Source: Bugula neritina
Taxonomy: Eukaryota > Bryozoa > Gymnolaemata > Cheilostomatida > Bugulidae
Direction: 5' to 3'
Assembly (NCBI GenBank): GCA_964035545.1
Contig: OZ037765.1
Coordinates: 26,486,504-26,550,503 of the forward strand
Length of the DNA: 64,000 nucleotides
The position numbers and the translations under genes were made by a program. The notes under the pieces were generated by a model that was not told the DNA's origin, did no database searches, and worked only from the letters and a program-made list of their open reading frames with translations. Positions 31,215-46,200 of this stretch are shown here, one piece after another; the first letter of the stretch is position 1; each line of letters begins with the position of its first letter.

Positions 31215-34200
31215 ATGGCTTTCCGGAATTATATACTGTTGTTCTCCTTAGTGGTCAGCACTATTGCAGGTAAGTTCATGTTCAACACCAAAGTAGTGGT
31301 CGTGAGGCAGATCTTTTGTAATCTGCTCATGAAATTTTAAGTCTAAAATCATTATGTGAAACTTGTTGCATGTAATAATAATTGCATTTAGTTTTACTAT
31401 TAGTATTACTGATATTTTGTTTGAACTCTAAAAACATTTTATTGTTTCAAATTACATTTTCTGAAATTTACAAATTAATACACTATTTTATCATTTTATC
31501 TTGAATGGTATCTTTTAATTGGCCAGGATTTTATTATTTTTTTAAAACTCTTTGGTCTTCTATCAATGAAATCATTTTCAAGTTGAAGTTAATTAGTAAA
31601 AAAGTACTTCTGCAAATGCTGGATACGTGAATGATAATAGTCCTCAATTTTCAAGAGTTTTTGTGATTACACATATGAATAGGTGTTTACTGTAAGAATT
31701 TTCTACAGTTGAGTAATAAGAATGTTAACAGTTAGTTTAATAGATAGTTATATATACTGCAAGTATAACTATAAGTATATCTACGTTTTTTTGTATTAAT
31801 TGTGATTAAGACAATAAATTAAACCATTTACTTTTAAATTAATTTGGTCTCATTTAAAGAAATTTAAGTCAACTAGCAACATCTGGTGCTCATTAATGAT
31901 TAACATTTTCTTGTCTAACATCTAATATTTTGTATTTTAGGCCCAATCAATGTTCAAGATGGCGATTTAAAATGTGCCAAAACCTGCGAAGGTATGTTAT
32001 CCTGTGTTATTTACTACTCTCATTTGAAAATAGAAAGTATCACAAACTTTTTGAAATTCTGATTAACTCAAACTAACACAGCTTAGTTTTTTAAACTATG
32101 AATAGCAAAGCTAACAATATTTCAAGAAGTATAAGCTACACTTTTTCATTTTTTACACATTTCGATCTTTGATTTTTAGCCTCCCTTTCAGACACAGGAA
32201 AATTCCAATACACCATCGGAAACACATATTCCTACACATATGAAGGAATCACTGAGACCAGACTACAAGGAGCCTCTGAACAAACAACCACTCTGAAAAT
32301 TGATGCCACAGCTGATATAGAAGTTATCTCCACATGTGAATATGCTCTCAAGGTAACTTGTACATTTGTAAATAAAAGAACGTAATTTTTGATCCAGTTT
32401 AGTCCAGTAGAATTTATTTCTTCTCATAATAACTTTGCTAAAATAAATCTAGCTGCCAAATGGATTCCCTTTGTTTCCATTGGCAGCCACAAGATGATTA
32501 CAAAGCCTGGTTTTCAGCAACCATTTTGGCTGCTTTGCAATATTCTCCCAGGGTCGTGAAAAACACACTAGAATATTGACCCAATCTAGTTGAGTGTTTA
32601 TTTAATTAAAAAGGGAATGATTCACTATTGTGTATATTTCACATCTGGACTTAAGGTAATGGATACTTGCTCAGAACTATCACATGTTGTGCGTTTCCTT
32701 GTATTTTATAATGTGATTTTACAGTAAAAGTTTTGTTTTGTTTAGTTGAGGGATGTTAAACTAATGGAGAATGGCGAAGCCGCTTCTAGCAGCGATGAAT
32801 TTAGACAAAAACTTGAAGCCAAGCCCCTAAGGTTTGCTTTCCAAGATGGCATCATCGAAAATGTTTGCTCAATGCAAGGAGAGGATGAACGAGTGCTTAA
32901 CATCAAAAGAGGTGTGCTTTCAACATTCCAGAACTCAATGAAGGAGCTTGGTAAAGAAGGTCTATTCACAGAGGTGAGTAGAGACATCTACATTGGCTCC
33001 ATTATTCTTTGTGGATTGAAATGCTGTTTTTACATAATTTAGGTTATAAGGTCAGCTGCTGACATCTGGCACTGGCATCTGTTATCACTTTTCTGTTATC
33101 CTTATTAGTTTCAGAGTAGAGATCTCACTAACTTATTGAACATTTCATGTAGATTCAGTGCATTATTACCAAAACATTGTTTTGACATGCTTAACCAATG
33201 ATGAATAATGCCAAAACTACTTGTTGTACATGATAAATGGTTTGGGGCATCACCTGTCACCACCCAACTATTGCAACACACCAGCTGTTTGGAAAAATGC
33301 ACACAGATGTAACTATTGTTTATAATAGTAGGTGTTGCAATAACCAAAATACTGCTCTACTGTTAATGTCATAATTATTGTAAAACTGCAATGTTTTCTA
33401 CAGACTGATGTTTCTGGTGTTTGCCCAACCACATACACAACTGTACCCAGCACCTTCACTGATACTTACACCATCACCAAGAGCAAAGATATCCTCGCTT
33501 GTTCTGAGAGAAACGGAAACATTTCAGCTTTGCATTCTAAGAGTTACAACATAAAATCAGTATGTATTGCATAACTAAGTTTTGCCTGCTCACAATGTTG
33601 CACTAAAAGATGGTCAGGGCACCCATTTGCATTAAAATAGCCCAAGTATTCACCTTTGGCAGCATGCCAAAGTCAACATACAAGGGTCAATTTGGTTTAC
33701 TATAATCAGTTTGATCTTCAATCTTTGACTTGTAGTTTTTGGACCCTGAGCTTTGTCTTTTTGATAATTTAATCTACTGATTAGTTTAATATTGTTTTAG
33801 TCACTATAATTGGCAGCTGTTTTGGCATCAGCCCCATTTTACTCTAACCTTTTCATTATCAGCACTAAACTTTGGAATGCCACCCTGTAATCTGTGCTCA
33901 TGTTCAACTCTCTATCTTATCTTGTTTAGAAGATGCAAAATGCTCCTCTTCTCAAAACCAGCCACGAATGCGTGCAGACTGTCGCTCAACACCAAATCTA
34001 TGAAACCAAATGTACAGAAGTCCTTGTATTCCGTCCATTCAGCAAAGACGGCAGCGGTGCTGTCACCACTGCCAAACAGAACCTGAAGTTCTCATCTCAG
34101 AAGTCTACAGTAACCGTGACAGAAAGTATGTAACTTAGAGTCTCTATTAATAAGCAGCAAACTAAATTCAAAATAGTTCAATGTTTTATTTTAATGCAAA

Positions 34201-37200
34201 ATATTATTCTGTAGCTGTAAGAATATATTTGATATTTGTATTTACAGGTCCAGTTCAGGTACGAAGCTCTCTGCTCTTCCACCACATCTATGATGAGTCA
34301 ATCAATGAGAACGCCAAGTCTGAGGTCATTGCTCTTCTGCAAGAGATCTGCTCTGAAGTCAACGATGAGATCAAGAAATCGTCTCCCCAGCTTTTCGGTG
34401 AATTGGTGAGCAAGATGAAGAGATTGGACAGTGACAAGATGATGCAGGTCTACAATGCTGTCAACGGTGGTCGCATCTGCACCAGCCTCCGTGGAAAGTA
34501 TGTCATTTGCTCAATCAAATACTGTGCTGTTGCTCTGTGGTTACATAGTTTTTGGTCAGCGTATAAATGAATGCTTTTGTTTTCCAATTTATAGGCAATT
34601 CTTCTATGATGCTGTACCCATGGTTGCCACCGAGGCTTCTCTTGCACTTACTGCTAAGTTGATTGCCGAGAAGATTGTCCAGAGTGTTGAGGCTGATGCA
34701 TGGCTCACTCAACTTGCATTCATTCCAAGACCAAACTACGAAATGCTTGCTGCTATCATGGTAAATCTAATGAGCTATTAATTATATTGTTATAACCTGA
34801 TACTGACTATAAATATTAAGTGGTGAATCATCAACCACTAGAATTGTTATTGTCATGTGATCAAGTGTTATTGTCATGTGACTGGGGTTTGTTGCTGTCA
34901 AGTTGTCAGTAGTAGAATTAAATAAACCACTTTTCTAAATGAGTTGAACATATTATTTTCACTGAGGCTCTAAATCCATTAACTCACCATCAGTAATGAA
35001 TCACCACCTATATTTCTGCTATATGAGAGTTGTGAATCACTGATTTTGTTGGTTTTGTAGCCTCTGCTCAATGACCCAGTTCTCAAGACTAAAGCTCTAC
35101 TTGGTATCTCTGCTATGGTACACAAGATCTGTGACAACAATGTCAATTGCCAAAGCAACAGCCATGTTGCCGATTTCATTAGCATTCTCAATGCTAACAT
35201 CGGCACTACCTGTTCTAGCACCACCAAAGAACAAAGACAACTCATCATGGCCACTCTTAAAGCTTTTGGAAATGCCGGACAAGCTGTTACAACCAGCTCT
35301 GTCATTGGTCGATGCATCACCAACACAGATGTTGACATTGAACTCCGAGTTATTGCCCTTCAAGCATACAGACGTATGCCTTGCTCCATCTCCGTAAGTT
35401 TGTGCCCTAATCTCTCTGTTGGCTTATAGCGAGTAGCGAGTTCTATTTCCGTTGGTTTATTTGCTTTTGCTGTGCTTCAAAAGAATAAATAATGGTTTTG
35501 TAAAATTTTCTTGCTATATTTGTAGAGGGAAGATGCTATGAGAATCTATGAGAACTTTGAGAATGATTCTGAACTGAGAATTCATGCCTTCCTGGCAATC
35601 ATGACCTGCCCAACCAACGTCTTGCCCAAAGTTAGAATGGTGTTGAGTGGAGAGCCCGTCAACCAGGTTGGATCCTTCGTCTGGACTTACTTGGAAAACC
35701 TCAAAGAGACTTCCTCCCCATTGAAACAACAGCTTTCTTCCATCTTGGAGGATGCCAAGCTGAGACAAGACTTCAACCTTGATGCTAGAAAATTCTCACG
35801 AAACCTGGAAAAGAGTTACTTCTCAGACTACTTGAATGCCGGAGCTCAGGTAATTCGCACATTCTATGTCTAACAGCATTACATTATTTCAAGTACCGTT
35901 TCTTCACTTATTTAAGATTTCATGCTGTGATCGCACTAAAATTGATTCTAACTTTTATTTAAATAGATTGAATCCAACCTCATCTGGTCACAACGCTCCT
36001 ACATCCCACGATCTGCCATGCTGAATGTCACTGTTGACATGTTCGGTAACTCCATCAACCTTGTTGAGCTCGGAGGTCGTGTGCAGGGCTTGGAAAGAAT
36101 TGTCGAGAAGTTCTTTGGGCCTAATGGCTACTTCGGACAGAAAGAGACTCCAGAGCTCATGGACAACAAGAGGCAGACTGCCAACTACATCTCATCTTTT
36201 GATAACACTGTAAGTTTATATTGCTTGTCTTGATCTTTTAACCCGGCAACCTGCTGGCAGCAGATGACAATCAGTGTTGAAAGAAATATTATTGTTACCA
36301 TCACGTTGTTGCTCTTTGTCTGTTTTCCAAATCGACACAGTCTGGGTAATTGTTGAAAGATGTTATTCTTTTCAAGTTCTTCAGGTCGCTTGTATTTAGT
36401 TGTAACTGCTACATCACCTCTGCTCTGTTTCAATTTGTGTGTCCTTGTTATGATTCTTATTTCTTCTACGTTTGACTTGTTTGTAGTTCAAGACCCCAGA
36501 AGACGAGATCACCACTAGCATGTACGTAAAGATGTTTGGTGATGAGCTGTACTTCAGCGAGCTGGACAGCACTAAATGGTCCGACATTCAAGGATTCAAT
36601 GTTCTTGATTTCCTCATCAAGCTGGCTGAACCTAAGAAAATTGACTTGACCAAGAACATTCAGTTCATCGACAGCTCTCTGATCGTCCCAACTTGTGTTG
36701 GTAAGCGATTCTACCCTCTCATTGTCTAAATAATTAAGTTTCTTTTTATTTTTGATCTTCTGATAATCATGGGAGGTAAATTCATGCTGCATGATCTTGT
36801 TTGTGTTTAGGTCTTCCAATGAACCTCACTGTGAATGGAACATCCAGCGTCAGTGTAGATGTTAATGGAAACGTTGACTTGCGAAACATTGCTGCTTCTC
36901 CAAGAAGCTTCGACATCAATGGTCATATCAAACCATCTGCTGCTGTTGTGGTCTCTGGAATGATGGGAGTTGATGCTATTGTAACCAAAGCCACCATGAA
37001 GATGGTTGCCTCAATGCACTCTAGCACTCAGCTTGACGGAACAATCTCCCTTAAAGATGGCCAGATTTTCAGTGTAAATCTTAACACCCCACAGGAAAAG
37101 ATGGAGGTCTTCCATGTTGAGTGAGTGTAATCTCTGTTGTACTAAAGCAGTAAAAGCAGTTTAACTTTTCATTTTCTCTAGTGAATAATGTTGCGATTTG

Positions 37201-40200
37201 TGACTAAGAAAGAATGCTGTAATGCTTGCTTGTAGAACTGAGTTTTTCCTGAATGGAGAGAAAATGCAAATGCCAGAATCTGCTATGATCTACAAGAAAT
37301 GCACACCTGCCGGAGTGACCAAGGTCATTGGTATGGAGATGTGTGTTGACGTCACTCTCCCAACCTTCCACCAAACCGGACTTCCACTGCCACCATTCAC
37401 TGGGCCAATGAACGCTCAGGTAGCCTATTACTCATTAATTCATTTTTAATTCATGAAAAAAAATTTTTATGCGAGAAATTGATGGGCACATTTTTATATT
37501 GCCAACTATTGTTTTGCCAGGTGTTTGTTGAAAAGAAAGACACCCACACTGGATATGCTTTCACAGCCAAGTACGAGCGCTCCAAAGAGCAGGTCAGCGG
37601 AATGACCTACGAGAAGAAGGTTCTGCACTTGAGTGTGGACACACCCGGAAGTCAAGTGGACAGAAAACTCCTGATTGAAGGTGTCTACAATCCCGCCGAG
37701 ATGATTGCCAGCGCTCAGCTTCAATCTCCATGGACGAAACTGGAATGGACCAGTAAGATATTATTGTATTTTTACTTTAAGTATTTTACACATTCTAGAA
37801 GCTATAATATCACTATTTTCTGTAATGTGATGGTAACTGGGAGTTGCATTTATTGTAGCATCTTTTGAGAATACAGTTGAGATGAAGAAGGCTGCTTCTT
37901 CACTGAAGATTAATGGAACACAGGCTTATGCTATCGATGCTGAACTTGGTGTTGATGTGAGAAGTGTGAAGACCGTCTACAGCCCATCCCTCACCATCTC
38001 CACCCCTGGCAAGCCAGACATGTCCATCTCCGGTACTGCTGAATCCGGCACAGGAACAACCCTTGCCGCTGTCGATCTTGCAATCAAGAATTTCAGCAAG
38101 AAGCCCATCACTCTTGCCTCATCCTTGAGTCACACCGTTGCCGGATACGAGTTTGCTTTCGACTTGAAATCTGATGTTTTCAGCAGCTCCATCTCCAGCT
38201 CAGTCGCTGTCGCTGCCGGCAGCTACAGTGGAAATGCTCTCGTCTCGTACGAGTCTCTCGGAAGACCCGCCCACCGGTTCACTCTTGCTGGAAAGTTTGT
38301 GAATGAAACTATTGGAGACCTCATGCAGTATTCTGGTAACCTCGGGTTTATCCCCACCGAGTATCCCCACCTCCAGTTCAACGTCGATGGTACTCTCAAG
38401 CTCACAGCTAACCACATTGACACCAACATCAATGTCCAACTTGACCAAGAGAAGTTCTCCATTGGTCACAAGTTTACTCAGCAGGGAAGCATTGATGACC
38501 TAGACCTCGAATCATCTTCATTCTTCAGATATCCTTCCAAGGTGTGTTTTTGTACAGATTGCTTTTTACTAATTTTAGTAATATAAAATGGTTAAGAGTT
38601 TACACAAACCATTCATTGTAGCTGTACTAACTCTATATATACTTGCAGAGTATTGACTTCTCTGGAGAAATGAAGCATAAGCACAACTTGAACATGGTCA
38701 AGTCATCAGCATCTATGACCTATGGTGGTCAGACAGCATCAGGCTCAATTGACCTCGATAATACCATCACCGACAAGTACACTGGCGTTGTTGATATCCG
38801 ATTCCCAGGACAAGAATTCACCATTGATGCCGATATGGAGAAAATGGCTGAAGGGCACAAAATATCTGCCGAGGCCAAGTGGGGAATTGATGTCGATTCC
38901 AAGGTTAGCTTGTCTGCCATGTACAAGCCAGGATCAATCCACGAACTCTCTGGTGACATCCAGTTCCCAGGCCATCCAATCAACCTGGCCGTTTCTCTGA
39001 GGTAAATAAATACATTGTAATATTTTATTTCTATGCTGCAATACTTGGCTTTCACATCAACCATGCTACTGGTGAGTGACCAAGTTTATCATATAACTCT
39101 TTCATATTTCTAGACCTGACCCATTGGACTTCATGGGAAAGACTATCATGATATACAACAGCAACACTTACACACTAGAGACTGAGTACAAGCTGGAAGC
39201 CACTAAGATCACTACAAAGGGCTCCTGGACTTGCCCCACACGCAACCTGGCTTACAGTGTGGAGATGAGCAATGCCAATGGTCAGTTGAAGTCCGACTCC
39301 GAGTTCAGCTGGGCAACTGGAAAGAAGGTATGCAAATATTCATCAAATGAAAAATTAATCATTGTCTAATAGAGTTTATGATGCCATGGAATATAGGCTG
39401 CAAGGTTTTCACATTACACGTGGTCTGTTGCAGGTTACTTTGACTACTGAGTATACCAACCGAGATGCAGCTGGCATGTATAACCGTGACGTAAAGGTCT
39501 CTGTCACCACACCATTCGGTACCCAGTCATTCAACTCTGAGCTGGAGCTGAATCCTACAGACATGACCATGAGAATGGAGAATGAGCTGCTTGTTGATGG
39601 AGAGAGAAACACCTTCTCTGGTCGATATGCCACCGGTGCAGGAGAGATGTCCATTATTTCTCCATTCATCACTCACCCATCCATCAAATTCATTACTGCC
39701 AAGTTCAACCATGATGCTACCAGCGCAACTGCTTCACTTAGCTGGAACCCAACTCAAGAGGTAGTCTTGATTCTCTATTAATAAAAATGCATGCTAATCC
39801 AACTTCTATAATATGTAGATAACATTATCTCTTTTGTAATCATGTTCTTATATGTAATCCTTGACTATTTAGATTTCTGGAAGTGCTACATGGTCCAACA
39901 CCAAGTACAGTGCTGATATTGTAACCCCATTTGTCAGTGTTGGCAAGTTTGGAGGTAGTTTTGAGCATGTTGGCACCACTTCTGCTGATGTTGAAGCTTA
40001 CTGGAATGACCAGAAGAGTTCTCTCTCAGTTTCTAGAACAGGTATAATAGTAGTTAGTTGGAAAGTACCTGATAATCTTATTGGTTTAAAGAATTGTGTT
40101 TTTCTTGAATGTACTTCTCTATGAGTCATGTTTATTTGATTGTTGTTGCAGGTATTGAGAAAGTTCAGTTCTCTCTGACCCACCCACAGACCACCGTTAG

Positions 40201-43200
40201 CGGTTTCATCAGTCAGAGCGGCGATATTGACCTGTTCACAGGCGAGGCCGAGTTCAACTTGAATACCGACAGATACTGGAGCAAGCTGGTGTTCAGCGGT
40301 AAAGGACCATACACTCTGGAAGTTGATATCAACACTCCTCTAGCCATCAAGAAGATCTCCACCAACTTCTTCCTTGAAGGAACTCCCATGGAGTAAGTGT
40401 ACAAATTTACTTTTTTAATAAATATTTATTTAATTTGAAATTATTGGATAATTTTTAACTTTTCCTTTGGTATGCACATTTCAAGTGTGTTTGTCCTGTA
40501 TTTATTATATATTATAAATACTTTTTTGTGTCTTTAGCTTTGATACCAGAGCCACATTGATCTGGGACGATAGCCGAATCCGCTCAAGCATGAAGTTCTC
40601 CGGAAAAGAAGCCGCCATCATGTTCAATGCTCCATGGCAGAAAGTGAATGCCGAGTACAGCCTTTCCGGAACAACTGACTCATTCACAGGCAACGCCCTT
40701 CTCAAATGGGCTGACGACCAGCAGATGGATGCCTCCATGCTCTTTGATATGACCTCCAACATCGTGATGTCATTTGAAGTCAACACTCCATTCTATGGTA
40801 TGTACTGTTAGATATTATGCATTGCGCTATTCTCGTATCTATTGCATGTTTATACTTGTGTATATTGTTTGTGTTGTTATATATCTAGTGTATGTTTTAT
40901 TAGACACAGTAAAAGGATCCTTTGAACAAAATGGACCAATCACAAACTTCAACAACAAGGCCACAATCACTTGGGCAACAGCAAAAACCATTGCTGTAAC
41001 CTCCGAGTTCAACACAGCTGGAACCTTCAAAGTAAGTAAATTATGTATACCATGGTAATACTTGGGCTTTATACTGTATCTGATTTTACTGCGAATCTTG
41101 TGGGATGTAAAGTGTTGATTTACACAATGCCTAGAGAAGTATAGGCTAATGATAACTACTGTATAATCATATAGGCTGGAATCACTGGAGTGCCAACCCA
41201 GACCTTCCAGAAGGGAGACATGTCTCTTGAGATGGAGCAGACCACATCTAAAACAGATTTAACCGCCATGCTCAGCTGGAATGACAACAAGCCCATCACC
41301 GCTAAGGCCTCTATGCTAACCACCAATGGTTACAGAATTACTGGCTCTCTTGAAACACCTCTGTACGACACCATGAGCTTGGAGATTAGTCACAGCACGA
41401 CTACCACTGATTTCAACAATGAAGTTACCCTTCAGTGGGCTGCTGACCAGAAAATTACCTCTACCGTTGATATTACCATGAGGTGGGTTATCATCTATTT
41501 TATATATTATATTAATATTATGTTAATTTTATAATGTTGGAAAATGGAATCATTATATATGCTTGGGGATATAAATGAATACTTGTCAAAGTTTTAATGC
41601 TTTTTGATATTTTGTAGATCTGGACTAGAGGTCAAGATGAACGTGAATTCCCCATGGAGACAGATGTCTTTCACTGCTAGCCACCGTGGCAGTCAAACCT
41701 CTGAGATGGTTACTTCTGCTACATTCTCTTGGGAAACCGGAATGGAAATAACATCCCGCATGGAGTTTTCTCAAATGTGAGTAAAATAATTGTCAGGTTT
41801 TGAATGGCTAGAACTCTGGCTGCTGTGACAGAATTATTATTACTATTAATGCTAATATAGTAGTTTACTATAAAAAATAATATTCATATTTTAGCTCTGA
41901 TTTGAAACTTGTCTGGTCACTTGAGACTCCATGGCAAATCGTGAAGGACTTGGGATTCACTCTTAACCAGCGTGGCACCACCTTGCAATACTTCAGCAAT
42001 CAGATGGAAGTCAAATACAACCAACTGACCGCCAACCTTGCTACTACATTGGACATGAGCTCTGGTGCTAGACTCACCATTTTCTCAACCAACCCATGGA
42101 AGAACTTCAACACTAAACTGGTCTATGAAGGTAACTATTTGCACAAATAAAAATACTTTCCACCAATAAATATTCTGCTTTTTAAAGACCATGTATGAAT
42201 TCAAGCTAATCATTGTAAAGTGTAAAATGAACAAGTTTAACCATCATGGATGTTGTTTTCAGGTGCTATGAATGACTTCACGGCATCCACTGAACTCACC
42301 GTGGATCAACAAACCTACTCTGCCCGCACAGCCTTTGCATATACCGATGCCATTTCACTAAGCATGGACCTCAACACACTGGTCTATGATCCCATCTCCG
42401 TGTCCTTGATGCTCTCAGCTGAAAAGATCACCGCCAATGTGAAGTGGGGCAACAACCAAGTTATTTCTGGCCTGGCCAAAATCACCACCAACTCCATCAG
42501 CAACGCCATGGATGCTACCATCAGTTTTGCTACTCCATTCCCAGGATACGAGTCTGGTGAAGCCACCATCAATCATACTGGCAACCTGAGCTCTTTCCGT
42601 GAAATCGCAGAAGTGACCTTCAACAGCTACAGTGGTCGACTTGAAGCTGGATTTTCCTCAGCCGGAACCATCAGAGGTGACGTAACGTTGACCAGCTCTT
42701 GGTACAACATGAGTGGACGGTTTGAGCACACTGGAGCCTTGAACGATTTCGAAAACAGCGCTGATCTAACCTATGCTCCTGGCAAAACAATCACAGCTTC
42801 AAGCAAATGGAGCATGACTGATGACCTGGAAGGTGAAATGAAGTTTACCGCACCATTCAAGACCATTGATGCCAAATATCATCACAGAACATCCCTCTCC
42901 AACGAGACCACAGCCTATGCAGAGTTGAACATTGACTCACAGAGCATGTTCACTTCTGACTTCCTCTTCAGAAATATGCCAAGCAACATCAAGTTTGAGT
43001 ACACATTCACCAGTCCAATCAAATCCTTCACCACCAAGTACACCCATACTGGCTCAAGAGTTACCAAGTGCAATGCCAACGCTGAGTTCACATGGGATTC
43101 CACCAACACCATCAGCGCTGACTGGAGTATCAGCATGATCAATGGATTTGCTACTGAAGTAGAGGTTCGCACACCTTGGAGAAATGTTTCTGGTGAAGTA

Positions 43201-46200
43201 AAGCACACTGGAACAACCATGGATTCGTTTGAAAACACTCTATCCATTACATATGATGAAGGAAAAACAGTTGAAATGGAAACCACCTTCCGAATGAGCC
43301 CAGACTTTGTTGTGGAGTCTAAATTCACCAGCCCATTGAAGAATGCCAATATCCTGTACCGTCACTCTGGTAGCATTGAAAACTTCGAATGCCATCTAGA
43401 AGGTGCCTATGATGCCATGCCATTGAATGCTGACCTGAAATGGAGCATGCTGTCCGGCTACGAAGCCTCGCTTGATTTGACTTCACCATGGAAAAACATC
43501 AAAACATCCTTCAAGACCAACACTGATGCCAGTGACCTCCTAACCACTGCTAGCTACGAATGTGACTTGGTGAAGATGGATTCCACCCTCACATTCAGTA
43601 ATGCAACCGGATACACTGGATCCTTTGTTACCAACAACCCATGGAGAAATATGTCTGCCAACTTTGATGTCAAGGGTCAACTTTCCGACTTCTCATCAGA
43701 AGCTGCTTTCAGCTGGGAGGCTGGACAATCCATCAAAGCAGAATTCACAACACAGCTTACTGGCCAGAAGAGAGAATTGTCCCTGAACATCAACACTCCA
43801 TGGAGAACATTGAGTGGCTTCTACAGCCGAGATGGTATCTGGAGCAAGTTCGACAGCACCACCAGTTTCTCATGGGCAACCGGGCAAGAAATCAAAATGA
43901 TGACTACTTTCGACATGGACGGCATGGATGGCTCTGTGAACATCAACACACCATGGAGAAACATGTTCGTTACTGTGAAACAATCTGGTGATCTCAACAA
44001 GTTTGATGGTGACTATGAAGTCAGCTGGGAAACTAGCCAAAAGATTTTCACCACTCTGTCTTTCAACCAAGCAAACGGAATGGAAAGCAGGATAAGAATT
44101 GAGACTCCCTGGAGAACCATCAGCAGCAACTATGACTTTGCTGGAAACTACACAGCATTCACCTCATCCTTTGACTTCTCCTGGGCGACTGGCCAGAAGA
44201 TTGAGCTGACATCATCATTTGATGTCCTTAGTGACGTGTTCGGATCCGTGTCTCTCAAGTCACCATTCTATCCTGAGATGAGCCTCAAGTTCAAACACAC
44301 CCCCACATACAACGAGGTGTCTCTGGACACTCCTTTTGCAGACAAACTTGAGCTCACTCACCAATACACTGATCTCTTCAACTTCAACACCAACCTGGTC
44401 TACGGTTCTTCAAAATACACCGGAAAAGCCGTCACATCCTGGACCAATGGTCTTCAAACTTTGTTGGAAGTTTCATCTCCAGCAGGAGCCAACTCAATTG
44501 AACTTGATCATCAGGGTGATCTCTTTACTTTCACTAGCACCATGGAGGCAACTTGGTATGGCAACGCTATCAAAATTTCCACCAATGCTGATGTGCCAAA
44601 CTGGACTCTCTCCCAGGATCTGGAGACCCCTATTACTGGTTTTGAGGTAAGAAAAACGTTATGTTTTTTGTAAATGTTAATTGTTTTTTTATGTACTAAC
44701 AATATCTAATACCACAAACCTGTAATATTTATTAATTATTTATTAATATTTTTGACAGACACTGAGCTGGTCTGCAAGCTGCACTCTGGCAAACAGCACT
44801 GTTGCTGCCAAGTTAATGGCTACCAAGAATACCGATAAGCTGGAGTTTGAATTGAATGGCGATGCTGAACAGCAGGTCGACAAGGTCATCTACACTTATT
44901 CCGTCAAGGTCATTACACCTTTCACTGGATTCGAAGAGAATTCTCTGAGTGAAACCCTTGAATTGTCTCCTAGCCGTGTCAGCTACAGATCCACTCACTA
45001 CATCGGCTCTTTGTCCAATGCTCGCTCACTTGAGTTCTACATGATGAAGACTGGTTCACCCACCAGAGCTAGTCTGGAGACCTTTGTGAAATCCACCATC
45101 AATAGGTATGCACTTTTAGAACTAAAATTTGTCTGATAAAAATATTAAAAATCTCTTAGAGCTTTACTGCTTCAATAAGCCTACAGCTTAGTGTATGTTA
45201 ACTTGCCATGTCATTGTAATTTACAGTGAAATGAGTGAGATTTCCTTCAACTACCTGTTGGAAGGAGGAGAACTCTCTACTGACTTCAAATCAGACCTGA
45301 AAGCTTATCCACAGATGAACTGCGCATTCAAGCTGTCTGTTGTACACAGCCAAACTGCTACTGACATGAGCCAGCAAGCCACCTTGGACATCACCACCCC
45401 CACTGTCTCTCAGAAGATCATGTGGAATGTAGGCTCTAATGGCAACATGTGTGAATCTGGATTCTCTCTTACACACAACGCTGAAGAATTGATACATTAC
45501 ACCCACAAGGTAAATTAGGAGTTGGGCAGTGTAGTAAAGTAGTAGTGAGAATTATATCTCTTGTTAAATGATGTGGTGTTGCATTTTTTCTAAAACAATG
45601 ACTTTTGTCTATAGACTACCTGGTCTACCGCCTACCAGAAGATGGACAACGATATGACTTTGAAGATGCCCAAAACTTCAATGTTTGCTGACTGCCAGTT
45701 TGAGTTCAAGTATGATCTCACTCAAGCCACCAAGACTGCTGGTTTCACCTTGTACAATGACCCAAGCAAGCCTTTTGACTTCAAGTCCGAATTGGTTTTG
45801 GGCGCCAGTGCCAAGTTTGAGCTTACAACACCTTTTGACGAGTGCAAGCTTGTGAAATCCTCCATCACTGTTAACCAAGCTCAACAGCCATGGACTGTGG
45901 AGATGGAAGGAACATTCAATGAGCACACCATCTCAGCTTCAGGTAATATTTACCACCAGTCTAGTACAATTATTCTAGTGTAACATTGTAACTTAACTGA
46001 TATTTTAAACAAGATTATGACTCACCAAGTATTTCTATGAATAGGAACCATGAGCTTTGAAGCACCCGCCATCTTCAACATCAACATGTCCTTCAAGTCT
46101 CAAATCCCAATGTTGGAGGACTTGTCTCTGGCTCTGACCAACTCCAAGCTGCAGGATCAATGGAAACCACACATGGTGCTGCAATATGCTGCTGATAAGA

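Noticed and set aside
38200-38469. Minus-strand open frames across the lipoprotein exons (many similar ones to 53726)
   Set aside because: They are antisense shadows of GC-richer coding exons with no homology or splice support.
42818-42845. CTGATGA...GAAA resembling a hammerhead core
   Set aside because: It lies in conserved coding sequence of the lipoprotein, helix II is too short and no helix I/III pairing was found.
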